This document shows positions 26,108-33,259 of a stretch of DNA of 64,000 bases, piece after piece (the first letter of the stretch is position 1; every line of letters begins with the position of its first letter). Under the pieces are notes generated by a model. That model did not search any database. It had not been told where the DNA came from and saw only the letters and a program-made list of their open reading frames with translations. The stretch is taken from contig NZ_KZ454941.1 in assembly GCF_002797375.1 (NCBI RefSeq), forward strand, positions 900,788-964,787, given 5' to 3'. The translations under genes and the position numbers were made by a program. Source of the DNA: Bacillus sp. FJAT-42315. GTDB lineage: Bacteria; Bacillota; Bacilli; Bacillales; Domibacillaceae.

Positions 26108-27112
26108 ATGGGCTCTTTATTGAAAAACAGGGTTGTTCATCTTGTTTTATTAGGTCTCCTTTTCATGGCGACGATCTTTGTATCTATTGCTTACGGTTCG
26201 AAATCGATTAGCTTTGGAATGGTGTGGGAGGCGCTTGTTCACTTTGATTCAGACAATATGGATCACTTAATCATTCAAACATCGCGCTTCCCGCGTGTCG
26301 TAGGAGCATTATTAATTGGTGCCTTTATGGCTGTCTCAGGGGCGCTCATGCAGGGGATGACAAGAAACTATCTTGCGTCCCCAACCATTATGGGTGTGGC
26401 AGATGGATCGGTATTTGTCATTACATTATCGATGATTTTCATACCGGAAGCTTCTTCTATGACATTGATTACGTTTTCGTTAATCGGCTCCGCATTAGGA
26501 GCGGCGCTAGTTTTTTTCATCGCTCGTTTGTTGCCTGGAGGGATGACGCCGTTAACGTTGGCGATATTAGGAACGATTCTTGGGACCTTTCTTAACGGAG
26601 TGTCTCAAGCATTATCGACATATTTTCAAGTGTCACAAGATATTAGCTTTTGGTACAACGCAAGGCTGCACCAAATGGACCCGACGCTTATTAAATGGAC
26701 GATTCCGTTTGCGGTCGTGGGCCTCATATTAGCTTTTATTGTTGCTCGTTCGGTTACAGCGATCTCCCTCAGTGATGAAGTCGCTCAAGGGTTAGGAATC
26801 AATATTAATCTCATGAAAGGGTTGACCATATTAAGTGTCGTCATTTTAACGGGTGTATCGGTCGCGATGGCTGGGAAAATTGCCTTCATCGGTTTGATTA
26901 TCCCTCATATTACGAGGCTTCTTATCGGTCAAGATTATCGAATAATTGTTCCGTATGCCGCTATTTTTGGTGCGTTGTTTTTAGCATGGGCGGATATCAT
27001 TAGCCGCTTTATGAATCATCCATTTGAGACACCGATTGGCGTAGTGACTGCTATATTTGGTGTTCCTTACTTCCTTTATTTAATTAAAACGAGAGGAGGT
27101 AGGAGCATTTGA
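26108..27112 (+). CDS. feuB: FecCD-type siderophore ABC permease
   Basis: 334 aa, about 9-10 membrane helices, FecCD family. Landmarks include SRFPRVVGALLIGAFMAVSGALMQG near the N-terminus (residues 56-82) and GKIAFIGLIIPHITRLLIG near 255-273, the segment coupling to the ATPase. Starts 4 nt after feuA and overlaps feuC by 4 nt. As in B. subtilis, no ATPase is encoded in the operon; a shared one (YusV-like) elsewhere is expected. Confidence 0.9.
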   Translation: MGSLLKNRVVHLVLLGLLFMATIFVSIAYGSKSISFGMVWEALVHFDSDNMDHLIIQTSRFPRVVGALLIGAFMAVSGALMQGMTRNYLASPTIMGVADGSVFVITLSMIFIPEASSMTLITFSLIGSALGAALVFFIARLLPGGMTPLTLAILGTILGTFLNGVSQALSTYFQVSQDISFWYNARLHQMDPTLIKWTIPFAVVGLILAFIVARSVTAISLSDEVAQGLGININLMKGLTILSVVILTGVSVAMAGKIAFIGLIIPHITRLLIGQDYRIIVPYAAIFGALFLAWADIISRFMNHPFETPIGVVTAIFGVPYFLYLIKTRGGRSI

Positions 27113-28134
27113 GTAAGCTCGGTCATCGTACTCGATTTTTAAGTGTGTTCTTATCGACGATCATACTTTCTGTCGTCGTGATGTATGTCAGTGTAACGAA
27201 CGGCACGTTTGATGTGTCAGCGATGGATACGATTCGCACGTTATTTCGATTGCAGTCAGTGACGGATTATGATTTAGTCATTTTTGAATTTCGTTTGCCG
27301 CGGATCATTATCGGAGCGATCGTCGGGTTCGCTTTAGGTATTACTGGGGCTGTTTTGCAAGGTGTGACAAGAAATCAATTGGCAGATCCGGGTATTCTCG
27401 GCATTAATGCAGCAGCTGGAACGGCGATCGTTCTTTGTATGTTTTTCATCCAAGGAACGATGAAAGGAGCAAGTCTGTTATCGGTGATGACGATGCCGCT
27501 TTTTGGCTGGCTCGGAGGCTTAGGTGCCGCATTCTTACTGTTGCTTTTTGCTAGGTATCGAGGTTCGCTTGATCCGCAACGATTAATTTTAGTAGGAATC
27601 GCCCTCGGCTCAGGATTTGGTGCGATTACTCTTTATGTTTCACTGAAGATGGACCCGCGGGATTTTGAAATGGCGACAGTTTGGTTAACGGGAAGTATTT
27701 ATCATGCGACTTGGACTCATATATTCGCTGTATTGCCTTGGATTGTCATTTTAGTTCCGATTATTTGGTGGCGGTCGCATGCGCTAAATTTATTGCAACT
27801 GGATGAAGTGACGGTCACAGGCATCGGTGTAAATAAAGATCGTGAACGACTGATTTTTCTTCTTTGCTGTGTCGGAATCGTGAGTGCCTGTGTATCCATA
27901 TCGGGAAGTATTGGCTTTGTTGGCTTAATTGCTCCTCATATCGCGAGAAGGTTAGTTGGTATTCAATATCAATATATCATTCCGGCTTGTGGAGCGATCG
28001 GCATGCTTATGGTGTTAGTTGGAGATTTTATCGGAAAGACGATTTTTGCTCCAGCTGAATTGCCGGTTGGGATTGTGATCTCGATTATCGGTGTGCCTTA
28101 TTTCATTTATTTATTATTTAAAGCCCGGAAGTAG
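27109..28134 (+). CDS. feuC: FecCD-type siderophore ABC permease
   Basis: 341 aa, about 9-10 helices. Shares with feuB the FRLPRIIIGAIVGFALGITG block and the GSIGFVGLIAPHIARRLVG segment. TTG start at 27109 overlaps the feuB stop, with GAGGAGG and AGGAG upstream. Forms the heterodimeric channel with FeuB. Followed 8 nt later by the esterase. Confidence 0.9.
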   Translation: MSKLGHRTRFLSVFLSTIILSVVVMYVSVTNGTFDVSAMDTIRTLFRLQSVTDYDLVIFEFRLPRIIIGAIVGFALGITGAVLQGVTRNQLADPGILGINAAAGTAIVLCMFFIQGTMKGASLLSVMTMPLFGWLGGLGAAFLLLLFARYRGSLDPQRLILVGIALGSGFGAITLYVSLKMDPRDFEMATVWLTGSIYHATWTHIFAVLPWIVILVPIIWWRSHALNLLQLDEVTVTGIGVNKDRERLIFLLCCVGIVSACVSISGSIGFVGLIAPHIARRLVGIQYQYIIPACGAIGMLMVLVGDFIGKTIFAPAELPVGIVISIIGVPYFIYLLFKARK

Positions 28135-28142
28135 AGGAGAAT

Positions 28143-28955
28143 ATGAAAATGAAAGTAACGGAGTCATCTGCTTTTGAAATTCCGAGAGCGAAACAATGGA
28201 CTTGTGAAAGTAAAGTCGGTCGTACGTATCGAATGATGATGTGGACGCCCAGTGTCAAGGCGCCTCCTGAAGGGTTTCCAGTGATCTATGTATTAGATGC
28301 CAATTCCGTGTTTGGAACGGTAACGGAAACGGTTCGTTTGCAATCTCGGAAACCTCATGGGTTAGATCCAGCGGTCGTTGTTGGAATTGGTTATGAGACG
28401 GATGAACCTTTCGATACCGATGCTCGTTTTTATGATTATACGACGTATGCGGAGCCGCATGAATTCCCGATGCGACGAACAGAGAAGGAATGGCCAAAGA
28501 CTGGAGGAGCTGACTCGTTTCTCACATTCATTGAGGAAGAGTTGAAACCGTTTGTTGAAGGATTCATTTCTATTGATCGGACGAGACAGACGTTATTCGG
28601 TCATTCGTTAGGGGGATTATTTGTCCTTTATACGATGTTTAATCAATATGAAGCTTTTCAAGTATACGCAGCAGGAAGTCCTTCGATTTGGTGGAAGAAT
28701 CGCGCGCTCATACAAGAGATGGAACGAATGCTTCAAGACGTTCCGCAAGACCTTCCCACGACGAAGCTATTTATCGGAATTGGTGCTTTAGAGAAGCAAC
28801 AAATGATTGAAGATGCCAACATCGTGTTCGATCGTTTAACGTCTGCAAAAATCCCTCATTTAACGACGAAACATTGTTGCTATGAAGAGGAAAACCATAT
28901 TTCCGTTTTGCCACCTTACATTAATCACGTCTATCGTTTTGCACTAAGCAAATAA
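28143..28955 (+). CDS. besA: Siderophore esterase (BesA-like alpha/beta hydrolase)
   Basis: 270 aa. Esterase D / IroE type alpha/beta hydrolase with nucleophile elbow LFGHSLGGLFVLY (Ser near residue 155), VIYVLDAN at the oxyanion region and a C-terminal ENHISVLP supplying the catalytic His. No signal peptide, so cytosolic. In B. subtilis the last gene of the feu operon is BesA, which hydrolyses the trilactone of ferri-bacillibactin to release iron. AGAGGAG lies 5 nt before the ATG; the terminator follows at once. Confidence 0.87.
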   Translation: MKMKVTESSAFEIPRAKQWTCESKVGRTYRMMMWTPSVKAPPEGFPVIYVLDANSVFGTVTETVRLQSRKPHGLDPAVVVGIGYETDEPFDTDARFYDYTTYAEPHEFPMRRTEKEWPKTGGADSFLTFIEEELKPFVEGFISIDRTRQTLFGHSLGGLFVLYTMFNQYEAFQVYAAGSPSIWWKNRALIQEMERMLQDVPQDLPTTKLFIGIGALEKQQMIEDANIVFDRLTSAKIPHLTTKHCCYEEENHISVLPPYINHVYRFALSK

Positions 28956-28956
28956 G

Positions 28957-28990
28957 CGACAGCTGCCATAGGGGCGGCTGTCGTTTTTTT
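28957..28990 (+). terminator. Terminator of the feu operon
   Basis: CGACAGCTGCC pairs with GGCGGCTGTCG (one wobble or mismatch), followed by seven T. Confidence 0.88.
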
Positions 28991-28997
28991 ATTCATG

Positions 28998-29642
28998 TCA
29001 ATCATGAATGAATGCGACTATTTTCTTAATTGTGTTCTCTCTCTTTTGAGGGGTCACCTGTTCATAGGCGATTTTTGCCATTTCGATGGATTGCTTTCGA
29101 GTTGGTTTGTAGCTAATCATAGCGGGTTTTTCTTGTTTTTCTAACGGACTATTCGGCTTTTCCTTGTATTCATCCGTTTGCTCATACTCGTGCTTGGCAT
29201 CAGCTAAATGTTTCGCGCGAATTTCACGCTCTTCTGGATTTTGATGGTTTTCAATTTGCTTCGATGCACGAAACGCGACCATTTGCACATCTGTTTTTGT
29301 CGGTGCCATTTTCATACTTAGTTCAATAACTTCACGCTCACGTGTAATGCGATCAATGTAATCAATGATACCCGGTGCATTTTTACGCACATACGCTATT
29401 TCCTCTGGTGTTAGCTTTTGGCCGTTTTTAAAAGTTTCAATTAAACGCTGTGCCTTCGGGTCATCCTCTCCCATATCCGTGCGCGCTTCTTCGATTTCAG
29501 CAATTTGTCGCTGTACGGTTTCCTTTATTGCTTGCTTCGAATCGGTTAATTGCTGCAAAACTGTCGCTTCCGTATCAGCTATTTTTTCTTTTTTCCCTAG
29601 TTTCGGTATAATTGGTTGAAAAGGAGATTGTCCAATTTTCAA
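28998..29642 (-). CDS. Hypothetical hydrophilic, partly coiled-coil protein
   Basis: 214 aa from TTG at 29642, preferred over the GTG three codons upstream because AGAGGTG (which contains that GTG) lies 6-7 nt before the TTG. The sequence is highly charged and mostly helical (ATVLQQLTDSKQAIKETVQR, AQRLIETFKNGQKLTPEEI), without membrane segment or catalytic motif. The length and low-complexity linkers (QTDEYKEKPNSPLEKQEKP) recall phage or conjugative accessory hypotheticals, but I do not recognise the family. It stands alone, convergent with the feu operon. Confidence 0.65.
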   Translation of the reverse strand: MKIGQSPFQPIIPKLGKKEKIADTEATVLQQLTDSKQAIKETVQRQIAEIEEARTDMGEDDPKAQRLIETFKNGQKLTPEEIAYVRKNAPGIIDYIDRITREREVIELSMKMAPTKTDVQMVAFRASKQIENHQNPEEREIRAKHLADAKHEYEQTDEYKEKPNSPLEKQEKPAMISYKPTRKQSIEMAKIAYEQVTPQKRENTIKKIVAFIHD

Positions 29643-29795
29643 TTTGCTCACCTCTTGCTATTTTTTTAGTGCCTCTAAACCAACCCGTTTCACTATAACC
29701 CAATTGTTTACCTATATATTTCCATCTGCATAGTCAACGATAACACAAAATCTGGTGGGACAGCAAATCCATTTTTCGCAAGCTCATCATGATCG

Positions 29796-29823
29796 GGTGC
29801 CTGTCACTCCTCGAATATTGTCG
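29796..29823 (+). repeat. Dispersed repeat A, copy 3 (leader of the WYL regulator)
   Basis: GGTGCCTGTCACTCCTCG followed by AATATTGTCG. It lies 20 bp before the start codon of the regulator at 29844, upstream of its ribosome site GAAAGGAG. Confidence 0.88.
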
Positions 29824-29843
29824 TTATTTGAAAGGAGAGAAAG

Positions 29844-30770
29844 ATGAAAGTAGAACGTTTATTAACGATGATCATGATTTTGATCAATCGTAAAAAAGTG
29901 AAGGCGCAAGAGTTAGCTGATTTATTTGATGTGTCGGTTCGTACGATTTACCGGGATGTTGATACGCTTAGTTGTGCTGGCATCCCCGTTACTAGTCAGC
30001 AAGGGTCGAACGGCGGCATTAGTCTGATGGAAGGATATCGGATCGATCAGCAAGTGTTAACAAAAGACGAATTGGCTTCGCTTTCGGTGGCGATTCAAAG
30101 TGCGCTTACCTCTTATGAAGACCCACATGCTGAAGCCGTGCTTGAGAAGTTAACAGGGGTGGCGGATGAGACTGTTCGGCAATCTGTTGATCAAGTATTT
30201 ATCGACCTCAGCCCTTGGGGACAAAATGTCGTATTAAAAGAACAGCTCACTTTACTGAAACAAGCAATTGAATCCACTCACTGTGTTCGTTTTAACTACG
30301 TGGCTAGCGATGGAAGCATCACGAGCCGATTAATTGAGCCGCACACGTTAGTACAAAAAGGACGGATATGGTATGTATATGGCTATTGCCGATTACGAGA
30401 AAGCTTCCGTTTATTTAAAATCGCTCGGATGAAAGATATCGTAGAAGAAGAGGAACTATTTGAAAAAAAGCCGCTCCAGTTAGCAGACCTGCCATGGGAT
30501 AAAGAATGGCAGCAACCACAAAATTTAGTTCATCTTACGTTGTCATTTGATCCAAAGATAGTGGCAACGATGGAAGAAATGTTTGGGATCGAACATGTCG
30601 ATGTAGAACGCTCCATCGTTGAAGTGTCTTTACCTGAAAATGAATGGCTATACGGTTACTTACTGAGTTTCGGACATCGGATCAAAGTGATGGAACCTTA
30701 TCATATAAGCCAAATTGTGAGAGAACGTGCGGAGAAAATTGTGGCGTTGTATAAAGAAAAAAGTCATTAA
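29844..30770 (+). CDS. YafY-type transcriptional regulator (HTH + WYL domain)
   Basis: 308 aa. Residues 1-60 are a DeoR-like winged helix (KVKAQELADLFDVSVRTIYR). Residues 140-220 are a WYL domain with the core GRIWYVYGYCRLRESFRLFKI, and a C-terminal WCX segment follows. WYL proteins sense nucleic-acid or small ligands. The next gene, an effector-binding protein, is a common partner and is separated by an inverted repeat (30802-30817) that may be this regulator's operator. Ribosome site AGGAG 7 nt upstream of the ATG. Confidence 0.9.
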   Translation: MKVERLLTMIMILINRKKVKAQELADLFDVSVRTIYRDVDTLSCAGIPVTSQQGSNGGISLMEGYRIDQQVLTKDELASLSVAIQSALTSYEDPHAEAVLEKLTGVADETVRQSVDQVFIDLSPWGQNVVLKEQLTLLKQAIESTHCVRFNYVASDGSITSRLIEPHTLVQKGRIWYVYGYCRLRESFRLFKIARMKDIVEEEELFEKKPLQLADLPWDKEWQQPQNLVHLTLSFDPKIVATMEEMFGIEHVDVERSIVEVSLPENEWLYGYLLSFGHRIKVMEPYHISQIVRERAEKIVALYKEKSH

Positions 30771-30801
30771 GTGGAGTGCTTAATGGCTTATTTTCACTTT
30801 A

Positions 30802-30817
30802 TGACAGACTGTTGTCA
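30802..30817. promoter_or_regulatory. Inverted repeat, possible operator of the WYL regulator
   Basis: TGACAGACTGTTGTCA: arms TGACA/TGTCA around 6 nt, about 50 bp upstream of the next gene. A TATAGT at 30830-30835 could be its -10. Confidence 0.45.
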
Positions 30818-30868
30818 AGTTTGCCTTGCTATAGTAAAGACAAATGATAGAAAGGTGGAGAATGAAAA

Positions 30869-31612
30869 ATGAATAATCATTGTCAAAGTTGTGGTATGCC
30901 ATTAAACGATCAATCGTTAGTTGGGACAGAAAAAGAGGGGCAACTAAGTAAAGACTACTGTATATATTGTTATGAAGCTGGGGAATTTAAGCAGCCGGAT
31001 TTAACGATAGAAGAAATGATAGACATCTGTGTGTCTCATTTAAAGGAAGATGGCATGGAAGAAGAGCAAGCACGTCAAATGTTAACTTCTTTTTTACCGA
31101 GCTTAAAGCGATGGAAAAAGAGTGAAACGGTTGAACCTGTGATTGTTGAGAAAGAAGCTTTTCAAGTGATGGGATTAACCGTTCGTACGTGCAATGCGGA
31201 TGAAATGACGCCTGAAGGGAAGATTCCGTCTTTGTGGTCGGCATTTTATGAACAAAAGGTACCTGAACAAATGGCGAATCTAGTAAAGCCAACTGCTACA
31301 TATGGTTTGTATTCAGACTATGCAACGGATGTGAATGGAGAGTATTCACTGACAATTGGAATGGAAGTGTTGTCAAATGGCGTTGTTTCAGAGGGGCTGA
31401 GTGTGAAGATCATTCCAGCATCCAAATATATGGTGTTCACATCTGAAAAAGGTCCAATGGTTGAAGTGGTCATCAAGGCGTGGCAACATATTTGGGCTTG
31501 GTTCGCCAGCTCTGAAGTTGAAAGAACGTATACGGGTGATTTTGAAATATACGACGAAAGATGTGCCAACCCGGAAGAAGCGCAAGTGGATATTTATATT
31601 GCGATAAAGTGA
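30869..31612 (+). CDS. Zinc-ribbon plus GyrI-like effector-binding protein
   Basis: 247 aa. N-terminal putative zinc-ribbon (CQSCGMPL ... YCIYCY, residues 5-38) followed by a helical segment, then a GyrI-like/AraC effector-binding domain from about residue 90 (FQVMGLTVRTCNAD ... GDFEIYDERC). Such proteins bind small hydrophobic compounds or act as accessory sensors. The stop codon TGA is part of repeat B (31606-31629). Probably controlled by the WYL regulator next door. Confidence 0.85.
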   Translation: MNNHCQSCGMPLNDQSLVGTEKEGQLSKDYCIYCYEAGEFKQPDLTIEEMIDICVSHLKEDGMEEEQARQMLTSFLPSLKRWKKSETVEPVIVEKEAFQVMGLTVRTCNADEMTPEGKIPSLWSAFYEQKVPEQMANLVKPTATYGLYSDYATDVNGEYSLTIGMEVLSNGVVSEGLSVKIIPASKYMVFTSEKGPMVEVVIKAWQHIWAWFASSEVERTYTGDFEIYDERCANPEEAQVDIYIAIK

Positions 31613-31629
31613 AACTTCAATCAGTGGGG
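31606..31629 (+). repeat. Dispersed repeat B, copy 1 (overlaps a stop codon)
   Basis: AAAGTGAAACTTCAATCA followed by GTGGGG. The first bases supply the stop codon of the effector-binding gene, and the terminal GGGG lies 7 nt before the TTG start of the next ORF and can act as its ribosome site. Confidence 0.75.
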
Positions 31630-31636
31630 AATTCAA

Positions 31637-31960
31637 TTGAGTTTTATCCAAATTACAAAAAACAATATAGAAAATGAACATATGTGTTGTGCATTAGGAG
31701 CGAAGCAATATGCTTCTGCAGTAACTGAAAAGAAGCAGTGGCTGTTAGAACGAATGGAAGAAGGTTTGGTCTTTTATCGGTTAAACGAACGAGCAAAAGT
31801 ATTTATAGAATATATCCCTGCAAACAATTTCAATGTTTATAAACGGAAAATTTATTACTCACGAAATAATGAGCCCGAAAAAGTTCAGCCAATTATTAGA
31901 GCGGATATAGGTGCCTGTCACTCCCCGAGATTTGTCGAAAAAACGTCCAGCATGATGTGA
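31637..31960 (+). pseudogene. Truncated YoaP-like GNAT acetyltransferase fused to repeat A
   Basis: The first 60 residues (MSFIQITKNNIENEHMCCAL ... VFIEYIPA) are the N-terminus of the YoaP-type GNAT family, in which FIEYIPA continues into the acetyl-CoA fold. Here that fold is missing: about 35 unrelated residues follow, then GACHSPRFVEKTSSMM encoded by repeat A copy 4. At 107 aa it is less than half the family length and lacks the catalytic core, so it is a 3'-truncated remnant, although still open from TTG at 31637. The junction with the repeat suggests repeat-associated deletion. Confidence 0.7.
31910..31943 (+). repeat. Dispersed repeat A, copy 4 (in the GNAT remnant)
   Basis: GGTGCCTGTCACTCCCCG then AGATTTGTCGAAAAA. 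It is translated as ACHSPRFVEK at the end of the GNAT remnant. The similarity to copy 6 at 35735 extends another 90 bp downstream, through a terminator hairpin to about 32030. Confidence 0.92.
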
Positions 31961-31978
31961 CGATGCTGGACGTTTTTT
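31941..31978 (+). terminator. Terminator inside the long form of repeat A
   Basis: AAACGTCCAGCAT (31941-31953) pairs with ATGCTGGACGTTT (31963-31975), followed by T. The matching hairpin follows copy 6 at 35765. Confidence 0.85.
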
Positions 31979-32037
31979 TATTCTATTTTTCTTTTTTTGC
32001 ATATATATAATTTAGATGGAAAATTTCGTTTGTTTTT

Positions 32038-32070
32038 GGTGCCTGTCACTCCTTGATTTTTGTCGAAAAA
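32038..32070 (+). repeat. Dispersed repeat A, copy 5
   Basis: GGTGCCTGTCACTCCTTG then ATTTTTGTCGAAAAA, 95 bp after the end of copy 4 and 68 bp before the HD-GYP gene, so in its likely 5' leader. Confidence 0.9.
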
Positions 32071-32137
32071 AGTCGTTTGTGAAAGCAGGTTTATAGTATA
32101 TAATGCCTATATAGAAATCAAAATGAGGGTGATGAGT

Positions 32138-33223
32138 GTGATTTTAGAGAAGGCATTGCACGAAGCGACTATTTTAATTATTGATGATACACCAGCTAAT
32201 GTGTTGTTATTAGAGCGCCTCCTTAAAATGGAAGGTTATCAAAATGTTTATAGCGTCACCGATTCAAGAGAAGCGATTCAAGCATATGAAGAGGTTAAAC
32301 CTGATACTATTTTACTAGATTTGCGTATGCCCTATTTTGATGGATTTCAAATTCTTCAAATGTTGAAAGAGCGATATCAAGAGGAATTTTTTCCAGTCAT
32401 TGTGATTACGGCACATGGAGATCAGCAGTCGAGAAACCAAGCGTTAGAGTATGGGGCGATCGACTTTATTGGCAAACCCTTTGATCGTATAGAAATCTTA
32501 ATGCGGATCAGAAACGTGATTCAATTGCACATGATGCAGCAGCAACTACTCAATCAAAATGAAGAGCTAGAAAGACGAGTAGATGAACGGACGAAAGAAA
32601 TTCAGCACATCAAGTTAGAGCTGATTCATCGACTGGGCCTTGCGGCGGAATATCGCGATAATGAAACAGGCGAGCATACGACACGAATGAGTCATTATTG
32701 CAAACGTTTAGCAAAAGAACTCGGGAAAGACGAGAAATATTGTGAGCTTATTTTTCATGCAAGTACGATGCATGATATCGGAAAAATTGGCATCCCAGAT
32801 CAGATCCTGCTGAAGCCGGGGAGATTAACGCCAGAAGAATTCGAAATAATGAAAACTCATACAACAATGGGGGAGCGCTTACTTTCTGGTTTAGAATCTT
32901 TCGGTATTTTTCGGATAGCGAAGCAAATTGCTGTAACCCATCATGAAAAATGGGATGGATCTGGGTATCCGAATCAATTAAAAGAAGAAAATATCCCACT
33001 TGAAGGGCGAATTGTCGCTGTTTGTGATGTGTTTGATGCATTAACATCAAGCCGTCCGTATAAAGAGGCGTGGACGGTTGAAGAAGCGGTAAAAGAAATT
33101 GAAAATGGCAAGGGGAAGCATTTTGATCCAGAGATTGTTGACGCCTTTTTAACCATTATTCCAGAAATTATAGAGATAAAAGAACAATACTCGTCCTCAC
33201 AATCGATGGGATTGGTTGATTGA
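32138..33223 (+). CDS. Response regulator with HD-GYP c-di-GMP phosphodiesterase output
   Basis: 361 aa from GTG at 32138 (AGGGTG 6-7 nt upstream; ATG at 32132 or 32123 is possible but poorly spaced). Receiver domain with ILIIDDTPAN, phospho-Asp in TILLDLRMP and Lys in IGKPFD. A coiled-coil linker follows (QNEELERRVDERTKEI), then an HD-GYP domain with HDIGKIGIPD, GEHTTRMS, HHEKWDGSGYP and VFDALTSSRPYK, all metal-binding and signature residues retained. It should degrade c-di-GMP when phosphorylated. The histidine kinase 36 nt downstream is the natural partner. Confidence 0.93.
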   Translation: MILEKALHEATILIIDDTPANVLLLERLLKMEGYQNVYSVTDSREAIQAYEEVKPDTILLDLRMPYFDGFQILQMLKERYQEEFFPVIVITAHGDQQSRNQALEYGAIDFIGKPFDRIEILMRIRNVIQLHMMQQQLLNQNEELERRVDERTKEIQHIKLELIHRLGLAAEYRDNETGEHTTRMSHYCKRLAKELGKDEKYCELIFHASTMHDIGKIGIPDQILLKPGRLTPEEFEIMKTHTTMGERLLSGLESFGIFRIAKQIAVTHHEKWDGSGYPNQLKEENIPLEGRIVAVCDVFDALTSSRPYKEAWTVEEAVKEIENGKGKHFDPEIVDAFLTIIPEIIEIKEQYSSSQSMGLVD

Positions 33224-33259
33224 TCGATTAGTGTATTACCTTGAAAGTAGGAAAATAAA

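Noticed and set aside
32060-32137. HD-GYP gene starting at TTG 32060
   Set aside because: This start is inside repeat A copy 5 with no ribosome site; the receiver domain begins after 32138.
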